From the NCBI GenBank assembly GCA_015523325.1, contig WAKO01000015.1:73812-123671 (forward strand): a DNA stretch of 49,860 bases, in the 5' to 3' direction. A program made the position numbers and the translations under genes. The notes under the pieces are model-generated. The model was not told the origin of the DNA. It was given only the letters and a program-made list of their open reading frames with translations, and made no database searches. Each line of letters opens with the position of its first letter. Positions within the stretch are counted from its first letter, which is position 1. Shown one piece after another: positions 1-8,309 of this stretch. Source of the stretch: Microcaldota archaeon. Its GTDB lineage: Archaea; Micrarchaeota; Micrarchaeia; Anstonellales; J096.

Positions 1-2
1 AC

Positions 3-119
3 CTCTCACAAAATGAGATGAGATTTGAATTAGGTTGTGAGATTGAAGAGAAATTAGTTAAAGGCAGAGTCCTTCTTTATAACGAGAGGGGAAAAATAAA
101 GATAGAGAATTTGGATTAA
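3..119 (+). CDS. C-terminal end of an upstream protein (partial, truncated by window edge)
   Basis: Open frame from the window edge, ...LSQNEMRFELGCEIEEKLVKGRVLLYNERGKIKIENLD*, ending TAA 117-119; no family recognised. Confidence 0.45.
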   Translation, partial: LSQNEMRFELGCEIEEKLVKGRVLLYNERGKIKIENLD

Positions 120-178
120 ACAAACCCAAAAAAAGCTAGGTTTAAAAAGATTTTTTAGGAGCAAAAATACTGTAGAGA

Positions 179-333
179 AGCCTTAGCCTTGAAAACCTAA
201 GAAAGGCCTTTCTGGAGGGTTCACGGGGGGCAAGGCCCCGTGAGGGCAAGGCCCAAAAAAGCATCTGAGGGCCTTAGCCTTGGGAACCTCCTAATGGCCT
301 TTCAGGAAGGTTCCAGGAGGGCAAGGCTCCTGG
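179..333 (+). repeat. Two tandem units of a GC-rich hairpin repeat immediately 5' of tRNA-Arg
   Basis: Units share GCCTTAGCCTTG..GAACCT(C/A)...GGCCTTTC.GG..GGTTC followed by a hairpin: CACGGGG-GGCAAGG-CCCCGTG (222-242) and CCAGGAG-GGCAAGG-CTCCTGG (313-333). Confidence 0.85.
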
Positions 334-408
334 GGGCCCGTAGCTCAGCCTGGATAGAGCGGTGGCCTTCTAAGCCAAAGGTCGTGGGTTCAAATCCCAC
401 CGGGCCCG
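334..408 (+). tRNA. tRNA-Arg (anticodon TCT)
   Basis: Cloverleaf: acceptor GGGCCCG/CGGGCCC, D-arm GCTC..GAGC, anticodon loop CTTCTAA, T-arm GTGGGTTCAAATCCCAC. Confidence 0.95.
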
Positions 409-447
409 TCTTTCTAAAAGCCTTATAATAGTAAAAAAGCCCAGAAA

Positions 448-514
448 GGCCTTAGCCTTAGGAACCTTCTAGGAGCCTTTCAGGAGGGTTGATAAGGGGG
501 GCTTGGCCCCTTAT
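448..514 (+). repeat. Third unit of the GC-rich hairpin repeat, downstream of tRNA-Arg
   Basis: GGCCTTAGCCTTAGGAACCTTCTAGGAGCCTTTCAGGAGGGTTG followed by hairpin ATAAGGGG-GGCTTGG-CCCCTTAT (492-514). Confidence 0.8.
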
Positions 515-534
515 TTCAAATCCCACCGGGCCCG
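515..534 (+). repeat. 20-nt exact duplicate of the 3' end of tRNA-Arg (part of T-arm + acceptor)
   Basis: TTCAAATCCCACCGGGCCCG at 515-534 is identical to 389-408, including the discriminator base. Confidence 0.9.
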
Positions 535-582
535 CTTTAAGCTTAATTTTTAAATGTTCTCTTCTATTAAAGTTTGAGGAAA

Positions 583-1125
583 ATGATACTTAATAGAGAG
601 GAAATCCTGGAGTACATTAAGAATGGAGAAATAAAAATAGAGCCTTTTGAAAAAAGTAATGTTGGGGTTGATTCAATAGATTTAAGGCTGGGAAAGGAAA
701 TTTTAATTGCAAAAGCAATAGGAAAAACAATTGACCCAAAAAAACCTGAAAACTATTGGGAAAAGGTTGAGTTAAAAGACAGTATTGAGATAGGAAGAGG
801 AGACTTTATTCTAGCCTCAACGCTTGAAAAAATATCAATAGGAAATAAAGTGGCTGCTTTTATAGAGGGAAGAAGCTCTATAGGAAGGTTGGGGATAATG
901 GTTCATGTAACAGCTGGAGTCATTCATGCAGGTTTTGGAAAAATAAAGCCTTCTAGAATAACCTTGGAAATTTACTCTGTAAATCCAAACCCTGTAAAGC
1001 TTTATTATGGAATGAAGATAGCTCAATTAGTTTTCATAAAACTCAGCAAACCATCAGAAGTGCTTTATGATGAAGTTGGGAGATATGTGGGATTAAAAGG
1101 CCCTCTTCCTCCCAAACCCCTATAA
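583..1125 (+). CDS. dcd: dCTP deaminase family protein (dCTP deaminase / dUTPase-like)
   Basis: EGRSSIGRLGIMVHVTAGVIHAGF..ITLEIYSVNPNPVKLYYGMKIAQLVF matches the Dcd family. ATG at 583 preferred over the TTG at 574 used by the ORF track. Confidence 0.85.
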   Translation: MILNREEILEYIKNGEIKIEPFEKSNVGVDSIDLRLGKEILIAKAIGKTIDPKKPENYWEKVELKDSIEIGRGDFILASTLEKISIGNKVAAFIEGRSSIGRLGIMVHVTAGVIHAGFGKIKPSRITLEIYSVNPNPVKLYYGMKIAQLVFIKLSKPSEVLYDEVGRYVGLKGPLPPKPL

Positions 1126-1223
1126 GCAAATTTTACAAGCTAGCAAGCTAGTTCAACATTTTGGTTTTTAAAGGTTTTTGAGGAGTATTTTAATTAGCTT
1201 AAGAAAAACCTTAATAGTTGTTT

Positions 1224-1296
1224 GGGCCCGTAGTCGAGTGGTTAAGACGCCACCCTTACAAGGTGGAGATCCCAGGTTCAATTCCTGGCGGGCCCA
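1224..1296 (+). tRNA. tRNA-Val (anticodon TAC)
   Basis: GGGCCCG acceptor; anticodon arm CCACC-CTTACAA-GGTGG; T-arm CCAGGTTCAATTCCTGG. Confidence 0.95.
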
Positions 1297-1332
1297 CTTA
1301 AATTTAAATAATGTTTCAAGAAAATATGATTT

Positions 1333-1620
1333 ATGGAAATTTTAAGAGAGGGGCAAGAAAAGGCTAAAGAAAAGGCAAAAGAGATAGAGGAAAAGATTGA
1401 AAGAGAGGTAGAAAGCAAAGTTTTGGATAAGGTTTTTGAAGAGTTTGAAGGGAAAAGAAGAAGCACTAATGAGAGTAAAAACAGATTAAATGCAATTATT
1501 ACAACCTACTCTTATTCACAAAAACTTGAGAAGGAAGTACAAAAAGAAAACCTAGGAAGAGAGCAATTCTTAAAATTTGAACAGCTTGTTAAGGATTTAG
1601 CCTCAAGCTCACAACAATAA
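1333..1620 (+). CDS. Hypothetical coiled-coil, Glu/Lys-rich protein (95 aa)
   Basis: ORF; heptad-like charged helix EGQEKAKEKAKEIEEKIEREVESKV. Confidence 0.6.
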   Translation: MEILREGQEKAKEKAKEIEEKIEREVESKVLDKVFEEFEGKRRSTNESKNRLNAIITTYSYSQKLEKEVQKENLGREQFLKFEQLVKDLASSSQQ

Positions 1621-1643
1621 TTAGCTTAAATATAAGCTTAACT

Positions 1644-2012
1644 TTATTGGGCTTCTTCTAATTTCTTATGCTTCACTTTTCCTTTTCCTGTCATGTTCCT
1701 ATCTTTTATGTTTTTACCAATTGGAGAAAAGAGGAATTCTCCTATTTCCCTGAAGCTATCTTTTACTTTTTCTAAAACTTTTAGGATTTTCTTAGAAAGA
1801 GGTCCAAAGGATTTAGAGAAAAATTCAGAGGTTTTTTTTCCAGAAACAATGGTTTCTTCGGGGAGGGGAGGAAACTTAATGGGACCTTCTTCCAAAGGCG
1901 CCTTATGCTTAAGCTTCTTCTTTAAGGGGTAAACACCACAAGCATACTCAACCATAGGAGAAAAATAGCTCAACGAAGATTTATTCTTATAAAATCTTTT
2001 TTGCTCTAACAT
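1644..2012 (-). CDS. Hypothetical basic protein
   Basis: ORF trimmed from the track start (2144), which runs into the RNase P RNA candidate; internal Met MLEQKRFYKN... at 2012. Confidence 0.45.
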   Translation of the reverse strand: MLEQKRFYKNKSSLSYFSPMVEYACGVYPLKKKLKHKAPLEEGPIKFPPLPEETIVSGKKTSEFFSKSFGPLSKKILKVLEKVKDSFREIGEFLFSPIGKNIKDRNMTGKGKVKHKKLEEAQ

Positions 2013-2086
2013 CTTCTCTTGTTTAATCTTTTTATTAGAAATCTTTTTAAACCTTAGTGCTTGTTTATTGTGTTTTTGTGGGGAAA

Positions 2087-2267
2087 GGTGTGGAGGGAAT
2101 AGCCTCCCTTCTGTTTTGCGGCATTTATCTATACTCCTTTTCATTGCTTATCCTGCAGCCGTTTCACTACTTACGTTTCTGTTCTGCAGGAACTCCCTTA
2201 AGGAGGTCTAAGCTCCAAGGGGGAGAACTTCCTCCCTCAAAAGAGGGTTAACCGCTCCCTCCACACC
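2087..2267 (-). ncRNA. rnpB: Compact RNase P RNA candidate
   Basis: Minus strand reads GGTGTGGAGGGA...TCCCTCCACACC (P1). It contains GGGAGGAAGTTCTCCCCC (CR-I/P4-like), ACAGAAACGTAAGTAGTGAAACGG..GGATAAGC (like GGUAAGGGUGAAACGG..GGUAAGAGC), and AGATAAATGCCGCAAAACAGAAGGAGGCTAT (CR-V-like AGAU.AAUG..ACAGAA...GGCU). Confidence 0.82.
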
Positions 2268-2370
2268 TATTAATTATTTGCACAGTTGGTAATTAAAAAC
2301 ATTTTGAAAATAATATGCTAAGTAGTGCTTTTGCAATGCTTTTGAAGAATAAGGAAAAAGAGGTGAGGGC

Positions 2371-2544
2371 ATGGCGATAATAAAAGAAGGTTCAAAGGTT
2401 TTAATAATAAGAGGGGCTGATGCTGGAAAAAAAGGAGAAGTAATTGAAGTAAAGAAGGAAAAAGGAAAAGGAGTTATGCTAAAAATAAAGCTGGAGAATG
2501 GAAAGGAAAGAAGAATAAACCTACTTCATGTTGAGCCTCTCTAA
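2371..2544 (+). CDS. Small KOW-domain protein (57 aa), ribosomal L14e/L24-like fold
   Basis: ATG 2371 to TAA 2544, preceded by GAGGTGAGG; MAIIKEGSKVLIIRGADAGKKGEVIEVKKEKGKGVMLKIKLENGKERRINLLHVEPL has a KOW motif. Below the ORF-track length cutoff. Confidence 0.7.
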   Translation: MAIIKEGSKVLIIRGADAGKKGEVIEVKKEKGKGVMLKIKLENGKERRINLLHVEPL

Positions 2545-2556
2545 AGCGCTGAAAAG

Positions 2557-3312
2557 CTAATCTAAAGCCAACAGAAGCTTTGAGAGGTTTGGGAAAAAGA
2601 GGAGGTTTTTTCCCTCCTCTTCTATAGCATAAGCAAACGCTCTCTCCAAATCTTTTTTTTCAAGAGATTTTAAGTAAGGACTCTTAAATCCATTCCTTAT
2701 ATCATTTCCCCTAGAAAGCTTGTTAAACGCAGGCATTACTAATAGGTTTTCAAAGCAAAGGAAAAGAGGTAATTTAAACCTAGCCCCTACTTCATCCCTT
2801 AAGGTTAGGGAAGGATGCTCATCACCAATTATTAAGAAATGCTTTTTTGTTTCTAATTCAAACCTCTTATCTCCATGAAGAATTAAGAAGTCAGAGAGCT
2901 TAAAATACTCACAAACCTCTACTTCAGTTTTTCTAAATATGTTTTTTAGATAAAAATCATGGTTTCCTTTTATGGCTATTATCTTTTCTAAAGCTGAGGA
3001 TCTAGTTATTTCCTCTACAAACAAAACCAACTCATGCCATTCTTGAGTTATTTCTTTGGAGAAGCTATGCTTTAGGTCTCCATTAAGTACAAGCATTTTT
3101 GGCTCATAATCATTTATTAAGGAAAGTGCTCTATCAATCATCTCCTTTGTTTGCACTCTAATTCCAACTAAACTTGTTTCCTCTATTCCTATATGAAGAT
3201 CGCTAAAAATAAGGACTTTCTCATTTTTTATAAAAACAGCTCTCCTCCAATCTAAGATTAATCCATTATCAAGCTCAACCATTTCTTTAGCGATTTTCTT
3301 CAATCCAATCAC
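2557..3312 (-). CDS. Metallophosphoesterase (calcineurin-like)
   Basis: SDLHIG, LNGDLKH, KGNHD, GDEHP motifs; adjacent to the Lhr-type helicase. Confidence 0.85.
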   Translation of the reverse strand: MIGLKKIAKEMVELDNGLILDWRRAVFIKNEKVLIFSDLHIGIEETSLVGIRVQTKEMIDRALSLINDYEPKMLVLNGDLKHSFSKEITQEWHELVLFVEEITRSSALEKIIAIKGNHDFYLKNIFRKTEVEVCEYFKLSDFLILHGDKRFELETKKHFLIIGDEHPSLTLRDEVGARFKLPLFLCFENLLVMPAFNKLSRGNDIRNGFKSPYLKSLEKKDLERAFAYAIEEEGKNLLFFPNLSKLLLALD

Positions 3313-3319
3313 ACTCTAG

Positions 3320-5950
3320 CTACAAACCTTCAAGCTTCTCCATTAACTTTTTATGAAGCTCCATTATTATTCTTTTCTTATCCTCTCCCAAAACCACGTC
3401 ACTTGAGGAAGAAACAACCAAATTAAATGAAAATGGAGTTGGAACACTTAGCTCTCTTAAGAAAACCAACTTCCTCTTCTTAATTTTATTTAAATAATCC
3501 AACGCCTCATCAATATGCATAGCTATTTCAAATATCTCCCTATATGTTTCCTCTAGAATAGGAAAATCAGGATAGTAATGCCTTACAAGCTTTAACAACC
3601 CATCAGCACTCAACTGCTGTTTGAAGAGAGTTAACTCCCCCTTCCTCTTCGGATATCTCCTGAGTATTGCCAATCCCCTAACAGCAACTTGCCTAAACTT
3701 CCTCCTAAGCAATTCTGTTCCTTCTAATGAATTTTTTAATATTTTTTCAAACTCTTGCTCCTCATTTAAAGAGAGAAGTGATTTTATTTCCTTCTCTGAA
3801 ATTCTTTTAAAGCGAGGTAATGTGAGCATAACTCCATAATCATTAAAGCTAACTCTTATTGAACAAGCTTTTTTTGAAGCTAAAATATATGCAAAGGCTC
3901 TTGCCAAAGCTTCATTTGCTTTTCTTCCACAAAGGGTGTGGAAAATATAGTTATTGTTTTTTTGCTCATCAATGTAGTGCTCTACCAAAAAAACATCCCT
4001 TCCTGGAACTACTGCATAAAGCATTTGCTCTCTTATATAATTAAAGATTGCCTCTGCCGTTCTCTTGCTTATATCATAAATCTTTTGCAATTCCTCAACA
4101 ACCTTTTTCTTTTCTTTTTTTAACAAAATTAGTTCTTCAACCTCTTTTCTAAACTCCTCAATGTCTAAAGCAACTTCATAACTCAAAGGTAACATCTCAG
4201 AGAACCAAGAAGGAATTGTGGGTCTTTTTCCCTCCACCACATCAACATAAACGGTATTTCCTCTAGAATAAACAAACTCATAAGTTTTTCCTCCTAAAAC
4301 AAATATGTCCCCTTGAACCAATCTTTCTGCAAACTCCTCCTCAACCTTTCCTATGTATTTTCCAGCCCTACTCACAACTTTTACATAACTCTCATCAGGA
4401 ATTGTCCCAATGTTCATTAAGTAAATTGCTCTTCCCAGCTTTCCTCTCTTCCCAAATTCCTCTCCTTCTCTCCAAATCTTTGCATAAACATTCCTAGCTT
4501 CTAGCTCTTCATAAGCCCCAGCTAAAAAGTTTAACACTCTTTCAAACTCTTCTAAGCTTAAATTCCTATAAGGATAAGCTCTCCTAACCAATTCAAAAGC
4601 TTCCTTAACTTTTCTCTTCTTTTCCAAAGCCATTCCCAAAATGTGTTGGCTAAGCACATCCAATGGCTTGTTAGGAATCCTTATCTTATCAAATCTCTTT
4701 TCCAAAGCATTCCTGGCTATTATCAAATCCTCCACCATATCATCCCTATCAAGCACAACCATAACCCCATAAGATTTTTCATGTAAGCGATGCCCACTCC
4801 TCCCTATTCTTTGGAGAGCTCTTGAAACACTTTTTGGAGAACCAAGCAAAATAACCAAATCTATACTACCTATATCTATCCCTAACTCTAAAGAGGTGGA
4901 GCTTACCACAACCTTTAATTCTCCTCTCTTTAACTTTTCCTCAACATCAAGTCTCTTCTCCCTACTTAAACTAGAATGATGAGCGGCTACGAGGTTTTCA
5001 AACTTTGATTTTAACTGAAAAGAAACTCTCTCAGTTGCACTTCTAGTATTTGTAAATATCAAAGTTGTTTGATGTTCTTCAATAAGCTCCTCCAACAAAG
5101 CATAAAGCTTTTTTTGTTGCTCCTCAAAAGGAGTGTAAATAAAATCATTTACAGGGCTCTCAACTTTTATCTCAATTTCCTTAACCATACTAACATCAAC
5201 TATCTTACAACTCCTATTAGTTCCAACCAAAAACTTGGCCACTTCCTCCAAAGGGGAAACAGTAGCACTAAGCCCTATCCTTATTGCTGGTTTTTCAAGC
5301 TTCTCCTCAATTCTTTCCAAAGTTAGGGAGAGGTGGGCTCCTCTCTTATTATCTGCTAAAGCATGTATCTCATCAACTATGAGATATTTAACTCCCTCAT
5401 AAAGCAAGGAGAACTTTGAAGAGTTTAGAGAAATTGAAAGACTTTCTGGAGTGGTTATTAGGATGTGAGGGGGCTTTTTTAACATCTTAGATTTTTGATA
5501 GGAAGTAGTGTCACTAGTTCTTATTGAAACCCTTATCCCCAACTTTCCAAATAGCTTTTCTAACTCCCTTATAGGATCTTCTAAATTTCTTCTTATGTCA
5601 TTGTTTAAAGACCTAAGAGGAGAGACATAAACTGCATAAATCTTATCCTCTAACTTTGAGGATTTTTTAAGCTTAATTAGCTCATTAAGAATTGCCATAA
5701 AAGCAGAGAGGGTTTTACCACTTCCTGTAGGAGAGCTTATCAAAACGTTTTCTCCCTTATGAATTTCATAAATAGCATATCTTTGAGGAGGAGTGAAAGA
5801 TTTATACTTCTTTTTAAACCAAAAAGCTATCTCCTCCTCAAGTATCTCATAGATTTCTTCATCTTTTTTTGGTTCTTTTAAAAATTCAATAGTAGGTTTA
5901 GAGAATAATTTTTTGTTTTTGAGGTTTGAGGATTTTTCCATTTTTTCCAT
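3320..5950 (-). CDS. Lhr-like DEAD/DEAH-box ATP-dependent helicase
   Basis: SSPTGSGKTLSAF (motif I), VDEIHAL (II), GLSATVSP (III), STSLELGIDIG, QRIGRSGHR (VI). Confidence 0.93.
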   Translation of the reverse strand: MEKMEKSSNLKNKKLFSKPTIEFLKEPKKDEEIYEILEEEIAFWFKKKYKSFTPPQRYAIYEIHKGENVLISSPTGSGKTLSAFMAILNELIKLKKSSKLEDKIYAVYVSPLRSLNNDIRRNLEDPIRELEKLFGKLGIRVSIRTSDTTSYQKSKMLKKPPHILITTPESLSISLNSSKFSLLYEGVKYLIVDEIHALADNKRGAHLSLTLERIEEKLEKPAIRIGLSATVSPLEEVAKFLVGTNRSCKIVDVSMVKEIEIKVESPVNDFIYTPFEEQQKKLYALLEELIEEHQTTLIFTNTRSATERVSFQLKSKFENLVAAHHSSLSREKRLDVEEKLKRGELKVVVSSTSLELGIDIGSIDLVILLGSPKSVSRALQRIGRSGHRLHEKSYGVMVVLDRDDMVEDLIIARNALEKRFDKIRIPNKPLDVLSQHILGMALEKKRKVKEAFELVRRAYPYRNLSLEEFERVLNFLAGAYEELEARNVYAKIWREGEEFGKRGKLGRAIYLMNIGTIPDESYVKVVSRAGKYIGKVEEEFAERLVQGDIFVLGGKTYEFVYSRGNTVYVDVVEGKRPTIPSWFSEMLPLSYEVALDIEEFRKEVEELILLKKEKKKVVEELQKIYDISKRTAEAIFNYIREQMLYAVVPGRDVFLVEHYIDEQKNNNYIFHTLCGRKANEALARAFAYILASKKACSIRVSFNDYGVMLTLPRFKRISEKEIKSLLSLNEEQEFEKILKNSLEGTELLRRKFRQVAVRGLAILRRYPKRKGELTLFKQQLSADGLLKLVRHYYPDFPILEETYREIFEIAMHIDEALDYLNKIKKRKLVFLRELSVPTPFSFNLVVSSSSDVVLGEDKKRIIMELHKKLMEKLEGL

Positions 5951-5997
5951 ATTGGTGGAATAACTTTATAAAATTTCGTAGCCAAGAATGGTATTAA

Positions 5998-7212
5998 ATG
6001 TACATAAGCGAGATAATGGCTTCTTATTCAGCATTAATAGGTTATGGAATGGGGATTGCATTATTTTTTGGAGTTGCTATTTATCTGATCTCTAAGATAT
6101 TAGAAAACCCAGAGCTACAAGCAAAAGGAAAAGAATACATAATGACAACCTTGGAGGGAGGAGGAATAATAGTTTTGCTTTTGTTAGTAGATTTTATAAT
6201 AAAGGAGGTAATGACAGTTTTGCTTTGTGAAAGTTGTTCTCCTTATTTAATGGCAAAACTAGCTTTAGAGAGAGTAATGGACCTGATAACTTCTGTTTAT
6301 TTTTCCCTTTATTTATTTGATGTTATAGTAGGGCCTTTTATACAAAGCTCATTAACAACTCCTACTCTAAAAATTGGCATATTCTCTGCCTCTATGGAGT
6401 TCCTTCCTCTTGCAGGATTGGATGTAATTATGGAGCTCTACTACATATTAACAAATTATACATTTGACATAACTCTAATAGCATTAGGTAGAATGGCTAT
6501 AGTTGAGTTGGCTCCAGCAATAGGGGTGTTCCTTCTTCCTCTTGGAATTATACTTAGATTTCTTCCATCAACAAAGAGGACAGGAGGGGCCATAATAGCG
6601 TTAGTTCTGTCCTTTATATATGTCTTCCCTCTTTCCATATTATTCTCAGATTATTTGATTTATGAGGTGGGTGGAGTTTATTCCCCTGGCATTGGAGACC
6701 CTACATTAGGGGATTTTGAAATAACTGGAAAAGACCTTAATTCTCTACCTACTACAAGGGAAAAGGGAGAAGAAATTTCTAAGATAACTCCTCCCAAAGA
6801 AGCAATCTCTCCTGAGCAGCTTGCTGAGAGTGCCTCTGGAAGGGCCCTAAAAGAGTTGGAAGGAGAGCTAATTGGAGTTCTATTAATTTCTGGTATTAAT
6901 GGAATAGGGGCGTTGATAAGTTGGGTTGGAGCTGGAGGGGCCTTTTCACCACAATTAAGAAGCCTTTATGTTACTGGAATTGTCATTCAAGTTATATCCT
7001 CTTCCTTATTAGTTAGCTTACTAAACCCATTCAAATGGAACCTAATAATCATATCAGCTCTTTTCATCTATATTTCTTTATTGGCAAAAGTATTGGTTAT
7101 AACTATAATAACATTCGTTTTAGAAATAATAATAACCATTACTTTCTTTAGAGCATTTTCCAGCTTTTTAGGAGGAGATTCATCACTGTTGGGATTAACA
7201 AGGCTTGTTTAG
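5998..7212 (+). CDS. Polytopic membrane protein, paralogous family member 1 (TrbL/VirB6-like?)
   Basis: Many hydrophobic segments; PLGIILRFLPSTKRTGGAIIALVLSFIYVFPL; C-terminus LGGDSSLLGLTRLV. Confidence 0.8.
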   Translation: MYISEIMASYSALIGYGMGIALFFGVAIYLISKILENPELQAKGKEYIMTTLEGGGIIVLLLLVDFIIKEVMTVLLCESCSPYLMAKLALERVMDLITSVYFSLYLFDVIVGPFIQSSLTTPTLKIGIFSASMEFLPLAGLDVIMELYYILTNYTFDITLIALGRMAIVELAPAIGVFLLPLGIILRFLPSTKRTGGAIIALVLSFIYVFPLSILFSDYLIYEVGGVYSPGIGDPTLGDFEITGKDLNSLPTTREKGEEISKITPPKEAISPEQLAESASGRALKELEGELIGVLLISGINGIGALISWVGAGGAFSPQLRSLYVTGIVIQVISSSLLVSLLNPFKWNLIIISALFIYISLLAKVLVITIITFVLEIIITITFFRAFSSFLGGDSSLLGLTRLV

Positions 7213-7224
7213 GAGGTTAGAGAA

Positions 7225-8226
7225 ATGCTTCAAATAGTAATTACAGAATTCCTTCCTGTGTTTTACATCCTAGTTTTCATATCCTTCCTAATAATGTTAC
7301 TTAGGTATCTTGGAGGAAAAATACTGAAAAGGGAGGAAGATGTTGTTTATTTGAAGATAGAGCTTTCTGAGTTGTTAAAATCACTCCTAATCCTAATTTT
7401 GTTAGCTAGCTTCTACCAAGTAACAACCTCTTTTGTGATGTTTTATTATGATTCAATAGAAGGATTTATCCCTCAAGAAATAAGACAGCTAACACAAAAT
7501 AAGGATTTAATTGAGATTACTAAGCTTTATTTACTCCTAACTCTAAATAAACTACAAGATATTGTTGTATTTTTAAGTGAAATACTCCACCAAATGGAAT
7601 TATTTTCAGAAGCTATAGCAAGAGTTGGAGCTGGAGGGGCTTTGGCTATTGAAACTCCTCTCTTTATAGGGGCTGATATATTTAAGGATGCGGTGAGATT
7701 GGTGCTAACAGCTTCTATAATAGGGTTAATAAGTGTCAACGCACAGCTAATTGCTATAAGTATAATAAAAGAGATAAGCATCTACTTCCTATTTCCTGCT
7801 GGATTTATACTAAGGCTATTTCCACAAACAAGGAGTGTGGGAAATGAACTGATAAGCTTAGGAATCGTGGCTATGGTTTTGATTCCTTTTCTTTATACAT
7901 GGTTTTATACCTACTCAATAGAGATATTTAAATTACATGAAAACCATCCTAATGAAGAGTGGGAAAATCCTTTGTTAGAAAATGAAGAAGAAGGGTTCAA
8001 AGCAATTATAAATAAAGGAATAAAAGCTCTTGAAAAAGTGGCGTTGATAACAACTAGCTTATACCTATTAATTCCAATAAACTTCATAAAACTACTTGAA
8101 CCCCTAACAATTCTCCTATTTTTTGCAGTAGCTCTTCCAACCTTTGTGGTTACAATAGCTGGGTCATTAACAAGAGGAATAGCTGAGTTCCTTGAGAGCG
8201 ATATTAGGATAAGTTTTATGAGTTGA
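7225..8226 (+). CDS. Polytopic membrane protein, paralogous family member 2
   Basis: PAGFILRLFPQTRSVGNELISLGIVAMVLIPFLYTWF; degenerate C-terminus EFLESDIRISFMS. Confidence 0.8.
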   Translation: MLQIVITEFLPVFYILVFISFLIMLLRYLGGKILKREEDVVYLKIELSELLKSLLILILLASFYQVTTSFVMFYYDSIEGFIPQEIRQLTQNKDLIEITKLYLLLTLNKLQDIVVFLSEILHQMELFSEAIARVGAGGALAIETPLFIGADIFKDAVRLVLTASIIGLISVNAQLIAISIIKEISIYFLFPAGFILRLFPQTRSVGNELISLGIVAMVLIPFLYTWFYTYSIEIFKLHENHPNEEWENPLLENEEEGFKAIINKGIKALEKVALITTSLYLLIPINFIKLLEPLTILLFFAVALPTFVVTIAGSLTRGIAEFLESDIRISFMS

Positions 8227-8309
8227 GGTAATTTAATTTAGAGATATATTAAGATAACTATAAATAAAGTTGTGTTAAAATATGTATTAAGAAAAAGCAA
8301 GGGATAGGA

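Noticed and set aside
240-428. 62-aa ORF on plus strand
   Set aside because: Spans the hairpin repeats and the tRNA-Arg gene; codes the tRNA sequence by chance.
2013-2144. N-terminal extension of the 1644..2144 minus ORF
   Set aside because: Runs into the RNase P RNA candidate; an internal Met start at 2012 is more plausible.
2057-2251. 64-aa ORF on plus strand
   Set aside because: Lies antisense to the RNase P RNA candidate; no protein-like features.
5069-5326. 85-aa plus ORF inside the Lhr helicase gene (and similar antisense ORFs at 835..1026, 3621..3839, 6456..6638, 7527..7781, 9164..9478, 34564..34992, 36686..36991)
   Set aside because: Antisense to strongly supported coding genes; low-complexity translations typical of AT-rich shadow ORFs.
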